Assembly: GCF_910592395.1 (NCBI RefSeq)
Contig: NC_088314.1
Span: forward strand, 16,157,998 to 16,221,997
Direction: 5' to 3'
Length of the DNA: 64,000 bases
Origin: Lineus longissimus
Lineage: Eukaryota; Nemertea; Pilidiophora; Heteronemertea; Lineidae
Part shown: one piece after another, positions 23,017 to 34,339 of the stretch
Layout: each line of letters starts with the position of its first letter
How positions within the stretch are numbered: position 1 is the stretch's first letter
Program-made: the position numbers and the translations under genes
Notes under the pieces: model-generated
Database searches by the model: none
The model's input: the letters and a program-made list of their open reading frames with translations, nothing else
Told to the model about the DNA's origin: nothing

Positions 23017-23061
23017 CGACGTCATGACATCATGATGACGTCATGGCATCCTGTGACGTCA
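23017..23061. promoter_or_regulatory. Cluster of CRE-like TGACGTCA palindromes
   Basis: TGACGTCA occurs at 23036-23043 and 23054-23061, with a near match CGACGTCA at 23017-23024, plus several TGACATCA words. This is the consensus for CREB/ATF-type factors. No gene start is evident nearby, so function is only a possibility. Confidence 0.3.
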
Positions 23062-23765
23062 TCAGTGACATCGTAGCCTGAGCCTGCATGCTCTGTTGCT
23101 CATGGCAACAAGAGAGGACCAAAATGAAGGATTTTGGCTACTGGGCACCGTGCACTGATGGTATGAAGCAACCATGTGTGCCTGATAGGTCATGAAGGTG
23201 CAGGAAATGCGGTTTCGTCAAGAGAGACTCATCAGATGCGTGTGGCGACAAAGAAATACGGTTGGATATACAGAGGTATCCTGATAGCGGGACCGCAAGG
23301 AGTCAATTTCTCCCCTTGATTGACCTAGAGTAGATCTTGGTCAGTCAATTCAGGCAGTATGGCCTGATGAAGGGCGGTCTGAGCTAAGCAGTTGGCAAAA
23401 AGTGGGTCTAGATGGTTAAAAGTTTAACCTGTGTGCCTAAAGAAGACACGTGAAACCGGAGAGGTTGAAACAGCTGGACAGTAAAGGAAATACGTATACG
23501 TCGGAGGGAAATAGTATTTAAATGACGTGGCAATGTACGTATACTTACCTTAGGAACATGAAATCCACAGGGGCTGGGTGCACTGATGGAAGCTTCATGG
23601 AGCTGACGCCAATTAATAATGCGTCAGGGTTCAGAATCATTCATGCCCACAGCCAATCAGGTAAGAGGCCTTGGCCTGTTCAGTGCATATTCTACTGGGA
23701 GCGCTCATGCTCCGAATTAATGAACTGGTCCTAGGGTATAAATACTGTACATGTAATTTCCTTTA

Positions 23766-24330
23766 TTAAGGGTTGACCATAATAATAAGTGTTCCTCCAC
23801 ATCGTTGGCTAATCAGTCGAATGCGCCCAAGTTCTTCATCTAATTCGTTTTCAGTTATACTAGAATACTCAACTTTAGATGATTCAAATGAAGATCCACT
23901 GCGACGATTCCGCAATGTCCTTTCACTGACACCTGAAGCAATTGACCACCAGTTGAATCCCATTCCCCAAAGTTGTTTGACTTGGTATGCAGGGATGTCG
24001 ATTGATGGACGACCAGGTAATCCAGTCCTTATGAGTCCATCATGTCCATGATTAGGCGCTTATTTTTTTCGCACATTTGCAGTAGTACCAGTATTTGGCA
24101 AACTGGCTGTGGAAGTGATGAGCAAGGATGAAATCGTGTCATCAAATCGTAGTCGAACGTCAAGCAACAGAACTAACAGATAGTTTAAAAGTGAATTACC
24201 TTGAGTTCGTTGAGCTTCTGTAGCAATGGTGCAGCAATCTTGGCATAGTCGTTTATTCTTCCCCGGTTATATTCAGCAACATTGACCGCAATGTGTTTAT
24301 TTAGGCATGAGAAGGGTATATTGTAAGAGA
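23766..24330 (-). pseudogene. Integrase-type transposase N-terminal region (U2)
   Basis: Same HTH as at 13881-14174: GRPSIDIPAYQVKQLWGMGF, NWWSIASGVSERTLRNRR and ENELDEELGRIRLIS. The upstream conserved exon (VAEYNRG..., ending AACTCAAG before a GTAATT donor) is at about 24215-24310. The frame beyond the HTH is broken. Confidence 0.6.
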
Positions 24331-25319
24331 CTGAAAAGCCTGCAGCACCCTTTTAAAAGCTAGGGCGATAAAAAGATATTCCAGATGCAAGCGTCGATGT
24401 CCTGTCAGATATGAGACACCCCTATTTGCAAATATGTGTAACTTTATCTTGCCCACCTAGCTACTAGTACTGCCTTTAGTTTAATGAAACCTTATAGTAA
24501 CCAGACTGGTTATTCTAAGTTTAAACTTGACTCTTCATTGCCATGAAATTAAGGCATTTTACAAATAAACAGTGACATAGATGAAATAAAATTGCAATTT
24601 AAGTTGCCAATCAGCGGCCCAATATCAACCACAATTGTCATCATAGGTACTGTCACACGGACAAAAATCGCTCGTTACGATGGCGCCATTATACGGTTTT
24701 GCATTGAATTACAACACTATGCATCATCAGACATGTCAGAAGAAACGTCGTACATTGAGCATGTAGCCTAGCCCTACCGTATACTGAAACTATTATGTCA
24801 ATGTCAGAATGTGCATTGCATGCATGATACAATACATAGTAATGACTAATGTATTGTATGTATGCAGCCTGCAAGCCACCAAACGCGTGGCTGAGACACC
24901 ATCATGACTTTGCATGCTTACCAGCAGACAGAGCAGAGACCAACGATCGTGAACTCCCAGTTTATCAGGATTCTAAATGTATATAACATCTATAAATTGG
25001 CTGCGGACCATCATCATTCACGATGAACAGATCATGTAGTAAAACCCAGATGGCGCTGTTATCTCAATTTCCGAAAAATTGCAGATTAGTCATTTTGTGA
25101 AATTATCGCCGTTGTGTTACATACAGAACCGTACGCATTGCCTAAAATCTTTACCTTCACATGTAGACGAAAACATTTTTTGCGATGTTCTCTCATTATT
25201 CATATCCGTCAAGTGGTAAACTTGTTCTGGTTCATGGCATGCTATTTGAGCGATGATACTTGGTAAAATGACCCTCCAGCATGTCTAAGTACTGTCATAA
25301 TCCTGTCCAACTGCCATCT

Positions 25320-28300
25320 TTACTTGCACTTCGACGTTTTGTAGTAATGATAATATATTTTGCATATTTTGCCTGATTTCAAGAATGAAACATATGTACA
25401 GTTTTTCTTGTAACTAATATTACAAAAGAGTACGCATTCCCTGAAATCCATGGCTTTAAATTGAATGTCAAGAACAGAAACGCCAAGGTCACGAAGAGGG
25501 CGTCGACTTAATTTGAGGCACCGAATTTCTGACTGCTTCATCAGAATAGTAACACTGAAGTGCTCGACTGGCTCTAAAATGTTATATGTGGAACAAGGGG
25601 AAAATTGGGAATTAAACAGACTTTGAATGGTTTTCAGGTTAACATGAACTAGAGAAACCGCTAAGAAGACAGACAAAAAGGCAACTTACTAGTGTAACAC
25701 ATCACTCTTTTAAATCGCTTTTTGTACTTCGTAGGGACAGTTTTCGTTACGTTAACAAACATGCCAAAAGCGAAAAACAGTGCCGTTTTCACAAGTGTTG
25801 GGTAAATTCTGTTTTTGAGTTATTGGTTTTACTTGGTAAATTCAACTGACTACAAAGCCGGTGAAAACGACGAAACAGCGACTGTAAAGCCCGCAGCATA
25901 CTAGCCGCCAACTTCGGCGTTCACTGGCGTTTTTTGCCGCAAGAGTCCTGAACGCCTGAAAAATCCCTAGTCTGCTACGAACGGCGTCGGCGAACGCGAC
26001 TTGCCGCCACTTGCCGCAACTAAACGCCAAATATCTAGCATGTTTGATTTTTGACGCGTGTCAACGCGTTTGAACGCCTGAAGAATCCAGGTGTGCTACG
26101 GATGGTCGCCTGACTTGGCGTCGGCGGCGAGGATATGGCTAATCAGCTTGCGTCATGTTCTCACATGATTTCGCGCTGCATGGCCCAGGATGAGTTAAAG
26201 TGGCAGAAAAGACGCTACTGGACGCCAACTCTGGGCAGGTGTGCTCTGACCGGGATCGACTGGCCGCCAACTTTGGCGTCGAGAGGCGTCAGCCGAACGC
26301 TTCTTGTCGCCAAAGTTGGCGGCTGGTGTGCTGCGGGCTTAAGACGCTGTCCTATCGAACGTTTAACTTCAAAGTCCTCAGTGATCCAAATATTCAACAT
26401 TACTCGGAATAATTTACATGTGTTCGCCAACAGTATGAAAGTTATATTTCACTGTTCGTTTGATTAGATCACTTGGTTACGTATTAGTAAGATTTGGAGG
26501 GCTTTGCACGTCCCTCCAATACGATAGTGTTTGCCCGACAGTGTATGTGTCGAAGTTGCCAAATTTTTGCATATACGTGTGGTGATGTATTTGCAAAAAG
26601 TGTAGGAAGAAAATAAATAAGAATTACTAATTCATAGTTAATTACTAATAGCTGATGATTACATCCGCCTTGCATTTATGACTAAATTGCATATCCATTT
26701 CAGTGAATAATAATGTCCTCTATCATTTATTGTGTTTCTGTGAAGACGTCATCAGAATTGTACTTAAATGAGATAGTATTTGGCAGAAATGTTTTAGAGC
26801 AACATTCACATTATAGATGAATCGCCTAGAATTTGTTCATGAAATAAAAAGGGTATGCCACACGCCAATTCTTTACTTCACGAAGAGGATCACTCTGACA
26901 GTACTTCAATCTTCCATGGGTTCTTTAGGCCACTAATATGCTATATGGCACACAAATTATCTTGATAGTAAGTATCCGTGTCAGCTGAGTGTAAATTAAT
27001 ATAATTTGTCTTTATGAACTGTATTTTGCACAAAGTGTCACTGCTGGGTTTGATGGGTACCTGAATACAGTTGCACATCTGTTTCTGTCCCGCTATATCA
27101 TATATGTATAAGAATAACAAACTGAGATACTTCCCAAAAAATAGATAAACAATATACTAGCAACATTACGAACACATACCATCGCAGAACTTTTCGAAGT
27201 GATAGGCGAACCTCATAGTATATCCACTACAAGATACAAACAAATTCTTATATTCTATGGTATGGCGACTAACACTGCTGATGTGACAGTATCCGTATAA
27301 ATCATGCTGCGTGTTTCGCAATGCCTGACACACACTCGGCCCATGTAGTTTTGCTTTGATGCGATAATCGAAAGATAGGCATTTCAAATTATATTGGTTT
27401 TTACGGCAGGTTCCCAAACACTGCTTCAACGTTGAAGGATGCAATGTTTTGTCGTTGTTAGCTTTTATCATGGCGGATGGTATGCATCTAAATTTGACGT
27501 TGTGTCTTTGACAATTTGCTGTAACGAAGATAGTAAATTGTCATCATACATTTTGTAGACTTCCCGTTAGGCACTGCCTGCTATGTAGTACAATACAGCA
27601 TGATTGGAGAAAACCGATATAATGGTTACATATTTAAACGAAAATTTGTTGCGAAATCTACTCCCTTTTACGCGACCGTCTTCTGCTCCGAATTCACATC
27701 AACAAATGTCAAAGAAAACATTGCATATTTTTGCGAAACGTCTCATAAACTGTACTTGGAAAAGTTGACTTCAAGTTTTATTTATTGTTTTATAGATACA
27801 GTGGAACCTCTCTTAGCGGACACCTCTCAATTAGGAGACCCAGGTTTTATATAAGGACACTGTTTTTGGTCCCAAACCTATCATCTTCATTCAAATTGAC
27901 CTCTGTAATCAGGATACATCTTTAATAAGGACAGCATATGTCAGTCCCAATGGTGTCTTTAATAGAGTCGTTCTAGTGTATTGGTAAATTTGGTGATATA
28001 TCTCAGAATCGTCTTACCAGATAATACTGACAAATCATTGATTTGTGACCAGTGTTATGCGAAAATTGCCTGATAACGAGAAGTAAGATAAAGCAAAAAA
28101 GGAATGCGGCTTATTTCGTTCTGAGTTTGGATTGAATGACATCTACAAAATATGCACCGTTCACGATGATTATAATAGCTGACAACATGAGAGACACACG
28201 GTAGAGTTCTATCCAAAAACATTACATAATTTCTTGATGAAGAGAATGGGCCAGTTCAGAAAGAAGCCTTTTCAAGGACAGTACGCGGTAAACTGGCCAT

Positions 28301-28451
28301 GGTCCCTGGACTAAAGATAAATCGTCTATTCTTTATTTGACTCACCAATGCCGTATTCCTCTTTGAGCACACAGGCATATTGAAAATGTGATGTCAATAA
28401 AAGTATCATCAGCAGTAGTCGTCTAAATAAATGTACGATGGCCTTCATCAT
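25320..28451 (-). CDS. Secreted double PAN/apple-domain protein, copy 2 (intact)
   Basis: Three - strand exons: 28346-28451, 27180-27518 and 25320-25660, totalling 786 bp or 261 residues plus stop. Exon 1 encodes a signal peptide (MMKAIVHLFRRLLLMILLLT, cleavage probably after the SHFQYAC region). Exon 2 encodes a PAN/apple domain (NCQRHNVKFRC, QCLGTCRKN, KCLSFDYR, then paired Cys). Exon 3 encodes a second Cys-rich domain (ECVLFC, NCTYV, ICKIYY) ending SKCK. All splice sites are canonical and both introns are phase 1. PAN/apple domains bind proteins or sugars outside the cell; the specific ligand is unknown. No disabling change is seen. The promoter would lie above 28451, where the unit has no recognisable TATA box. 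Confidence 0.75.
25888..26339. mobile_element. Harbinger-type MITE, copy C (intron 2 of PAN gene copy 2)
   Basis: A 452-bp element with AGCCCGC termini, flanked by TAA at 25885-25887 and 26340-26342, at the same site as copies B and D. Confidence 0.85.
27799..27978. mobile_element. pogo/Tigger-type MITE in intron 1 (U2), best-preserved copy
   Basis: Left end CAGTGGAACCTCTCTTAGCG; the complement of the right end begins CACTAGAACGACTCTATTAA. Flanked by TA at 27797-27798 and 27979-27980; 180 bp long. Confidence 0.65.
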
Positions 28452-29494
28452 GATACCGCCAATCACGTATCTCCGTTGGCTGAAGGAACCTGAATGTTGG
28501 TGGTTCACTGAAAAGGTTGGATTGATCGAGGACCAGAATTGAATCACTGAGAAAATACTTCAAAACAGGTTTTCGTTTGCTACTAACATAACGAATTCTC
28601 TAAAAGTGTCATATAGTGCTTTTCCTGAAAACATCATTAAATCTTAGTCCATGGGCTGGTCACACCATGCATATGCTCTAGTTTCATTTATCTAAACTGT
28701 TTCTAAATATTCAAGAAATATGAATTATCGAACACATTGTCGTTCGATGCCATTCAATGTATTCAAACAATGAGTTTGCCGTCTTCGCCTTTGTGTCGAT
28801 TTTGATTAATCAACGATTGCACGGGTTTACACCAGCTACATTTTGAATGACCTTTAAATATGTATTTCCTTCAGAATGAGCAGCAACATAGTGTGACGGA
28901 GCGGGGTTAGGGCAACTTACACGGGCCTGGTCGCGAATATAAAGAATTCCACAAATCAAGTCCACTAACATGCCTGAACATTACCAGAGTCCTACTTAAC
29001 AACAAAATCTATTGTCCAGAACACATTTCACAAGGCCAAGTTTTAAAACCTGTAACAGTATAATAATTACATGTATAGTAGTATAATAAATGGAAATCTG
29101 AAAAGAAAGTTACATGGTTACAAATTCGGCCTAACCAGGGACAAACAGAACCAAAATAAAAACTATAGCAGCTTCACTGAGCTGACTTGTAAAACAGACC
29201 AGTGATGACCACTTCATTACACATAGGTCTTAAAAATCACAAACAGTCTCTGGGCTGTTATGAAGTGCAATAAGATAACAGTTACGACAACTACTATACA
29301 CCATTGATCATTTATAGATCTCCTAAAATTGATTTTTAGGCAAAAGGGACAGACACAAACACGACCAGCCAGTCCCTAAATGTGCATATTGGTCACATGA
29401 ACATCACCAGTTTGGTCATTTGACCCCTACCTCCTGCCTTTAGTTTCCTTAAATACTGTGGCCTGTGCATTGTCAGGTCACCTGGTCTGGAGTC

Positions 29495-30448
29495 TATGGC
29501 ACGCCAAAGCGGAATTATTTCAACCCTGTACAAAATATTAGCAAAAACGATCCAACATTTTCAGAAAACAAGCCAACATTAGCGGAATTATTTCAACCCT
29601 GTACAAAATATAAGCATTATTTTTTAAAAAGATCCAACATTTTGAGAAAACAAGCCAACATTTTTTTTTTAAATGTTGACAAAATTTTACGGCAACATTT
29701 ATTTTCGTTCAAGATTTTTTTCTTGCAACATTTTTTTCGTCAACAATTTTTTCGTCCAACAACGAGCGCCACCTGTGAAGAACTAATTGAACTATATACC
29801 CTCGAGACGAGGTTCAGCTACGGGGTACTTCTGGCATGTTTCTTTACACGAATATCTTACGCACGTGGTTGTCACTCGTCATGAATGTGTCAGTGTCAGA
29901 TTTTTGTCACCACCAACCAACACGCGAACTTATTCATCTGATCCTATGTGAGAAGTATGATAAAAGGCGCTTGTTTTGAGATGGCAACAACAACATACGA
30001 ACGAACGAACGATCAGAATTCCCGACCTGCTATGAGTATAAAGTACCCCAGCTTAACCTCGTCCCTGCGCGCGAGTTCTATTAGCATTTCATAGGTGGCG
30101 CTCCTTGTTGAACGGAAAAAATGTTGAACGAAAAAAATGTTGCCTAGAAAAAATCTTGAACGAAAATAAATGTTGCAGTAAAATTTTGTCAAGATTTTTT
30201 TTTTAAATTGCGTAGAAAAAATTTTTAAGAGAAGAAAAAGATGTAAACGAATTTTTCGAAGATCACGAAAAAAAATTGTTGGCTTGTTTTTTCAAAATGT
30301 TGACATGAGTCTAAAAAATGTAATCTTTTTTAAAAGATTGTCGGGTGTATTTTTGAAAGTTTAAATAGTATTTCTTCTCTGTTGCCAAGAAATTTGTAGT
30401 TGCTAATATTTTTTCAGGGTTGAAATAATTCCGCTTTGGCGTGCCATA
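29495..30448. mobile_element. 954-bp near-palindromic element with 6-bp target duplication
   Basis: Starts TATGGCACGCCAAAGCGG and ends with the exact complement; TIRs match for at least 35 bp. GGAGTC is duplicated at 29489-29494 and 30449-30454, and the empty site is seen in U1 near 19750. The left and right halves are imperfect complements for most of their length: outer arms have repeated CAACATTTTTT words, and inner arms start GAGCGCCACCT and end AGGTGGCGCTC. There is no credible coding sequence. The superfamily is uncertain: a 6-bp duplication is unusual among animal cut-and-paste families. Confidence 0.8.
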
Positions 30449-30647
30449 GGAGTCCACCAACTCCTTGGCTCATGCATATACATTGTAGTCTCCTTTTAAA
30501 AGGTCGCCAAGCATGCACATTGGCCACCATGATCGATAACAGCTTGATGGTATGCATTTTTAAGTATCAAGCTTGCATCTCATTTTAACCATATTACCAA
30601 ATCAAGCTATTGACTGAAATATGTAAGATGGGCCGAACTAAAAAAAC

Positions 30648-31640
30648 CTAGTTTTCTAGTCTAGCATACTGTCCAAGACATTGGGCTGCCTGTAAGAAAA
30701 GAGCGATGCCTTCACATTGATCATCAGCAAGATGATCCACCATCTTCGGCAATCGGGACCATGTACGTTTCATCCGAAAGACTGAGATATATGTCAGGCA
30801 CCTGAACATTATTATTTGTCCGCAGGTCAGGCAGAGGGGCAACGTCATCATTCAACTCAATGTTGCTATCATCCAACTCTAAAATGTTGGGATTTTGCAT
30901 CACAGCTTAAACCTACATCATAATTGGACTATGATTTTGCAGGTTCGGATAGGATGATTTTTCCACTGACCTACGAATTCTTTTAAGGCACGATTTATTC
31001 TGGGAGAATAAACATAACGCATAGCGGCAACATGAATTCTGTTAGTATCGGTCGGCGATACCAGCATTTTCCATATAGAAGAAAATGTCACTAAAAGTAC
31101 AAATTACATCCTCTTTTACATCAAGCCATAGTCTTTCAGGAGAGACCAGTAATAAAACTGCCCCTATATTCAGTCCACGAGTGTTCAACATATATCTTGC
31201 CACTTCAATATTCTCCATACCATAGTCAGCTCTCACACGAAGAGGGCATCCATTCAACGGAACTGCTCCTTTGAAATGATCGCACACTTCTAACTGCAGC
31301 TCGATTGTTAGTCGAACAATGGAGATATACACATAGCCTTGAATATCCGTCTACACCACAATGGATCACGAAACCCCAGGGATCAATAAGTAATTGTGAT
31401 TTCCATCGATGTGCCTGTTAATAAAAAGATATTTCAGGATTTGCATTTTGCAGATAGATCAATAATTGTGAAGGTAAAATGAATGTCTCCAGAGGAATTA
31501 GTCATACCCTATTGTTCAAAAATCTATGGCTAGAAACGGCATGATCTTTGACTACAATGATACAACAGATATTATATATCTGATTCCCAAGACTGATAAC
31601 TGCAACTTTGACCAGGCTTTGGTCCTGTACATGTACATGC
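30648..31640 (-). pseudogene. Integrase-type transposase core (upstream end of U2)
   Basis: On the - strand, 31332-31042 reads [20 protein letters not shown] and YMLNTRGLNIG, then ERLWLDVKEDVICTFSDIFF, an rve/DDE core with its second Asp and the ERLW Glu block. Next comes RIHVAAMRYVYSPRINRALK and FVGQWKNHPIRT, and then an acidic tail with DLRTNNNVQVPDIYLSLSDE. A small deletion removes the segment just before the Glu. The HTH part is missing because homology stops near 31640. Confidence 0.65.
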
Positions 31641-31755
31641 AGAGTCCAGCTCATATTAATATCATCACCTACAAATAATGATATGTGATTCTTAACTATT
31701 CAACCGTTTTCATTGCGGTTTGCACAAGGTTGTCGCAAATGTTGTATGATCAAGG

Positions 31756-31850
31756 AGCCTCACAGCCTAGTGGTTAACACTGCTGGCTACCACGCAATAG
31801 GGTGAGTCTATTCGGCTGTGAAAGCGCTCCTCGCTTACTAACTCTGGGAA
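31756..31850 (+). repeat. Possible tRNA-derived SINE head
   Basis: CAGCCTAGTGGTTAACACTG at 31766-31785 matches a Pol III A box, and GAGTCTATTCGG about 40 bp further is a poor B box. The stem ends (GGAGCC... and ...GCGCTCC) are partly complementary. It lies at the edge of the inverted repeat copy 31870-32497 and is absent from the left copy. Confidence 0.35.
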
Positions 31851-31869
31851 AAAGTTATGAGCGTGTGGC

Positions 31870-32497
31870 CAGAAAATGATATCGGTATTTCTGTGCAGCA
31901 CAGTAGTTCCTCGCATAGCTCGCCGTCTGACCCAGGCCTGATTTGAAAATTTTTCCAAGTCAAGCGAAGTTGTCAATCTTTACTCTAACAATAACGGGCT
32001 CGAGACGGGGCAGTGATTGTCCTTCGACTGGGATTATAGACGTAACGTGATTCATGTGAAGTATTAGTGAATAAGAAAGTATCGCTCCTTTGTTTAGTAT
32101 TTGCTGTTCTTGAGCCGTTGTACATGTACATTCCTGATATCATCCTCATTCGCTAACCAGTCCCGAAAGGATTGTCGATGAATTCGATATCTCCGCGGGA
32201 ATGCTGTAGGTGTCTGTGGATCAGCGTAACCTAAAAGGTGGGCCTGGATGTAGTCACCCAGATACCGAATCTTCTGGGCAACCGAATAAGCATTCAGATA
32301 TCGTCTAGGTGGCCTCTCCATCGGCGGATCAATACCGTCACCATCCACTCCATTATCATATTCGCGGTCCTCGTCACCATCAGTATCCTCATCAGTTACC
32401 ATAGCCAAGTGCGGTGGCCAGCAACACTGGCTCAAAACCTCAAAACCAACAAACCAAAAACAAGAACTTTCCAACGAGTTATTTTGACGGATGGAAC
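31870..32497 (-). repeat. Unidentified repeat copy with acidic C-terminal exon (right, inverted copy)
   Basis: Inverted homologue of 664-1350. On the - strand, 32474-32094 encodes MVTDEDTDGDEDREYDNGVD, then PRRYLNAYSVAQKIRYLGDY, and ends RLKNSKY. The open frame is longer than in the left copy, with an added YADPQTPTAFPRR-type stretch. The family is not recognised. Confidence 0.45.
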
Positions 32498-32519
32498 TAC
32501 TGTATGAGCCCCAATGTTA

Positions 32520-33955
32520 AATGCATATGTCAAGCACGGCTCGTCATGACATCGCTACTCGCGTCTGGAGCTTCGCCAGTCATGACATTTCTTCAATGGC
32601 ACGAAACCCCCCTGCAAATTGTGTGTACTAAAATTTCCTATGCTGGAACATTAGGCCTTTTCTGCAGCGGTTGTGGCTGGAATGAGTTTCGGAATGGAAT
32701 AAAGCGCAGGGACATGTTGTAACAATCAAGGTTTGATGAAAATCCAAGCGCAATTGTGAAAATGAGAGTGATTTTCAAGATTTCTGAACATCTTGAACCA
32801 GGCTATAGTGATTTGCTGAGGACAACCTTGCTACTATTCGTTAACTTGGTGAATGACAATTAGATAATTAACTGCACTTCTGTCGATATGATATTCAGAT
32901 CTATATAAACCGCAATAAGGTCCACAAAACGTCCAAATCTGCATTTTGATGAAAATAGTCGATTTCGATATGACTACTTGTAGAAAAACGTATTTCTAGC
33001 ACGCTATTTCCAGGATGTATTTGAAGTACCACGCAGGGGGGTAAGCAGGTAAACATCTTAGGGACCTTAATGGGTAAACACCTCGGCGTACTTATTAATG
33101 ATGAAATGTACACAGTCACTCAGATAATTTATATGATACAATATGTGACTAACCACAGTTCCGTCTAAAGGCAAACAACAGCAAGAACAATAAGAACATA
33201 GTTGATTTGATAATGATTGATAGCGTGAAATCAATACTGATCAATGTGAGCATTTGATTAAGTTGGTGCCTGTATAGAATACATTACTTTATTAACCAAT
33301 TTTGCATAAATTTGGCCACTCTGACAATTTTCTTTTTTTTCCATTTTCGCATTAGTTTATAAAGCATACCACTAGAGTGAAAACATTTTTTGGAATATAA
33401 CATCCTGAGATTCAGGTTTTTGTTCTGCTACCTTGTATGCAAAACCCTGAGAAAAAGCAATACAAATCACTGGGAAGGGTGGCTGTTCCGATTACTTCAT
33501 ATACCACGTATATAGTTTATATGGGTGCTGTGTTAGCCAGAGCTAGCCCTTGATTATGAAGAGATTTTCAAATGAAGGTTACCATGGTCTGTCTATGTGC
33601 TCTCCCCGGCCCACAGGCACAGCTTTCAATACTTGATGTTTCTAAAAAGGCACTCTTGGCATGGCCTATCGAGGAGCTGTTCACGGTGCTCAACCTCTAG
33701 CCTGTCGACTTAATGCCTTGCCCGAGACATTGCTAGGAGGAGCAAGCATTTTGAAATTTTAGTAGTGATATTGTAATTGGTTCGGGCCATTGGGCAGCCG
33801 ACATGACATGTGAAGGCCTATCTGAGTTCTCCTATACTTCTTCTCCGTATAAAAAAGGGCCTATTGCTGACTAAGGTCTCTCTCCCGCCAATAGATGTAA
33901 TTTTATATGCACGCAACAGCACAGGGCCCGATTCTGTGGACAATTGGCTGGTTTA
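32520..33955. other. No gene recognised
   Basis: AT-rich, with only short open frames and no obvious terminal or tandem repeats. Confidence 0.4.
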
Positions 33956-34339
33956 AGTGTGTCTTCGATGTGGCCCCTTTGATATTGCATTGGATTTATC
34001 GGACAGTTTAGAACGATCCTAGATAGCTGCAAAAATCATTTTTATGATGTGTGTGTTTTGGGTGATTTCAACTTTCCTAGTATTGATTGGTCTATCGTTG
34101 CATGCAACTCGGTAAATGACGTTGCGCAAGAGTTTTGTGATCTCTTGTTTGACTTTTCATTGTTGCAGTTTGTATATGAGCCCACGCAGAGGGCAGGTAA
34201 CATTCTTGATCTTGTATTGTCTGACAGACCGGAGCAAATTAGTGATTTAGAAGTTTGGCCAGACAGCTTTTGTTCGGATCACTACCCGGTTGTGTTCACG
34301 TTGGGGATGAATGTAAATAGGTCAAAGCAAAGGCCTAGA
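33956..34339 (+). pseudogene. CR1-like non-LTR element, endonuclease domain (5' part)
   Basis: The + frame encodes VLGDFNFPSIDW, FVYEPTQRAGNILDLVLSD and DSFCSDHYPVVFTL. These are the GDFN, T-R-NILDLVL and SDH-PV motifs of the apurinic-type endonuclease of CR1/Jockey-like elements. It breaks off at RSKQRPRR, where the 3.1-kb repeat is inserted, and the frame resumes beyond 37488. The start of ORF2 is degenerate. Confidence 0.8.

Larger units (their letters stand above)
22464..31640 (-). repeat. Duplicated unit U2 (integrase fragments plus PAN gene copy 2)
   Basis: Collinear with U1 and U3 but the most diverged of the three. From 22925 to 23610 it carries sequence absent from the others, including the CRE-like cluster. 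It keeps the 440-bp stretch lost in U1/U3 and carries the private 954-bp palindromic element at 29495-30448. Confidence 0.75.
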
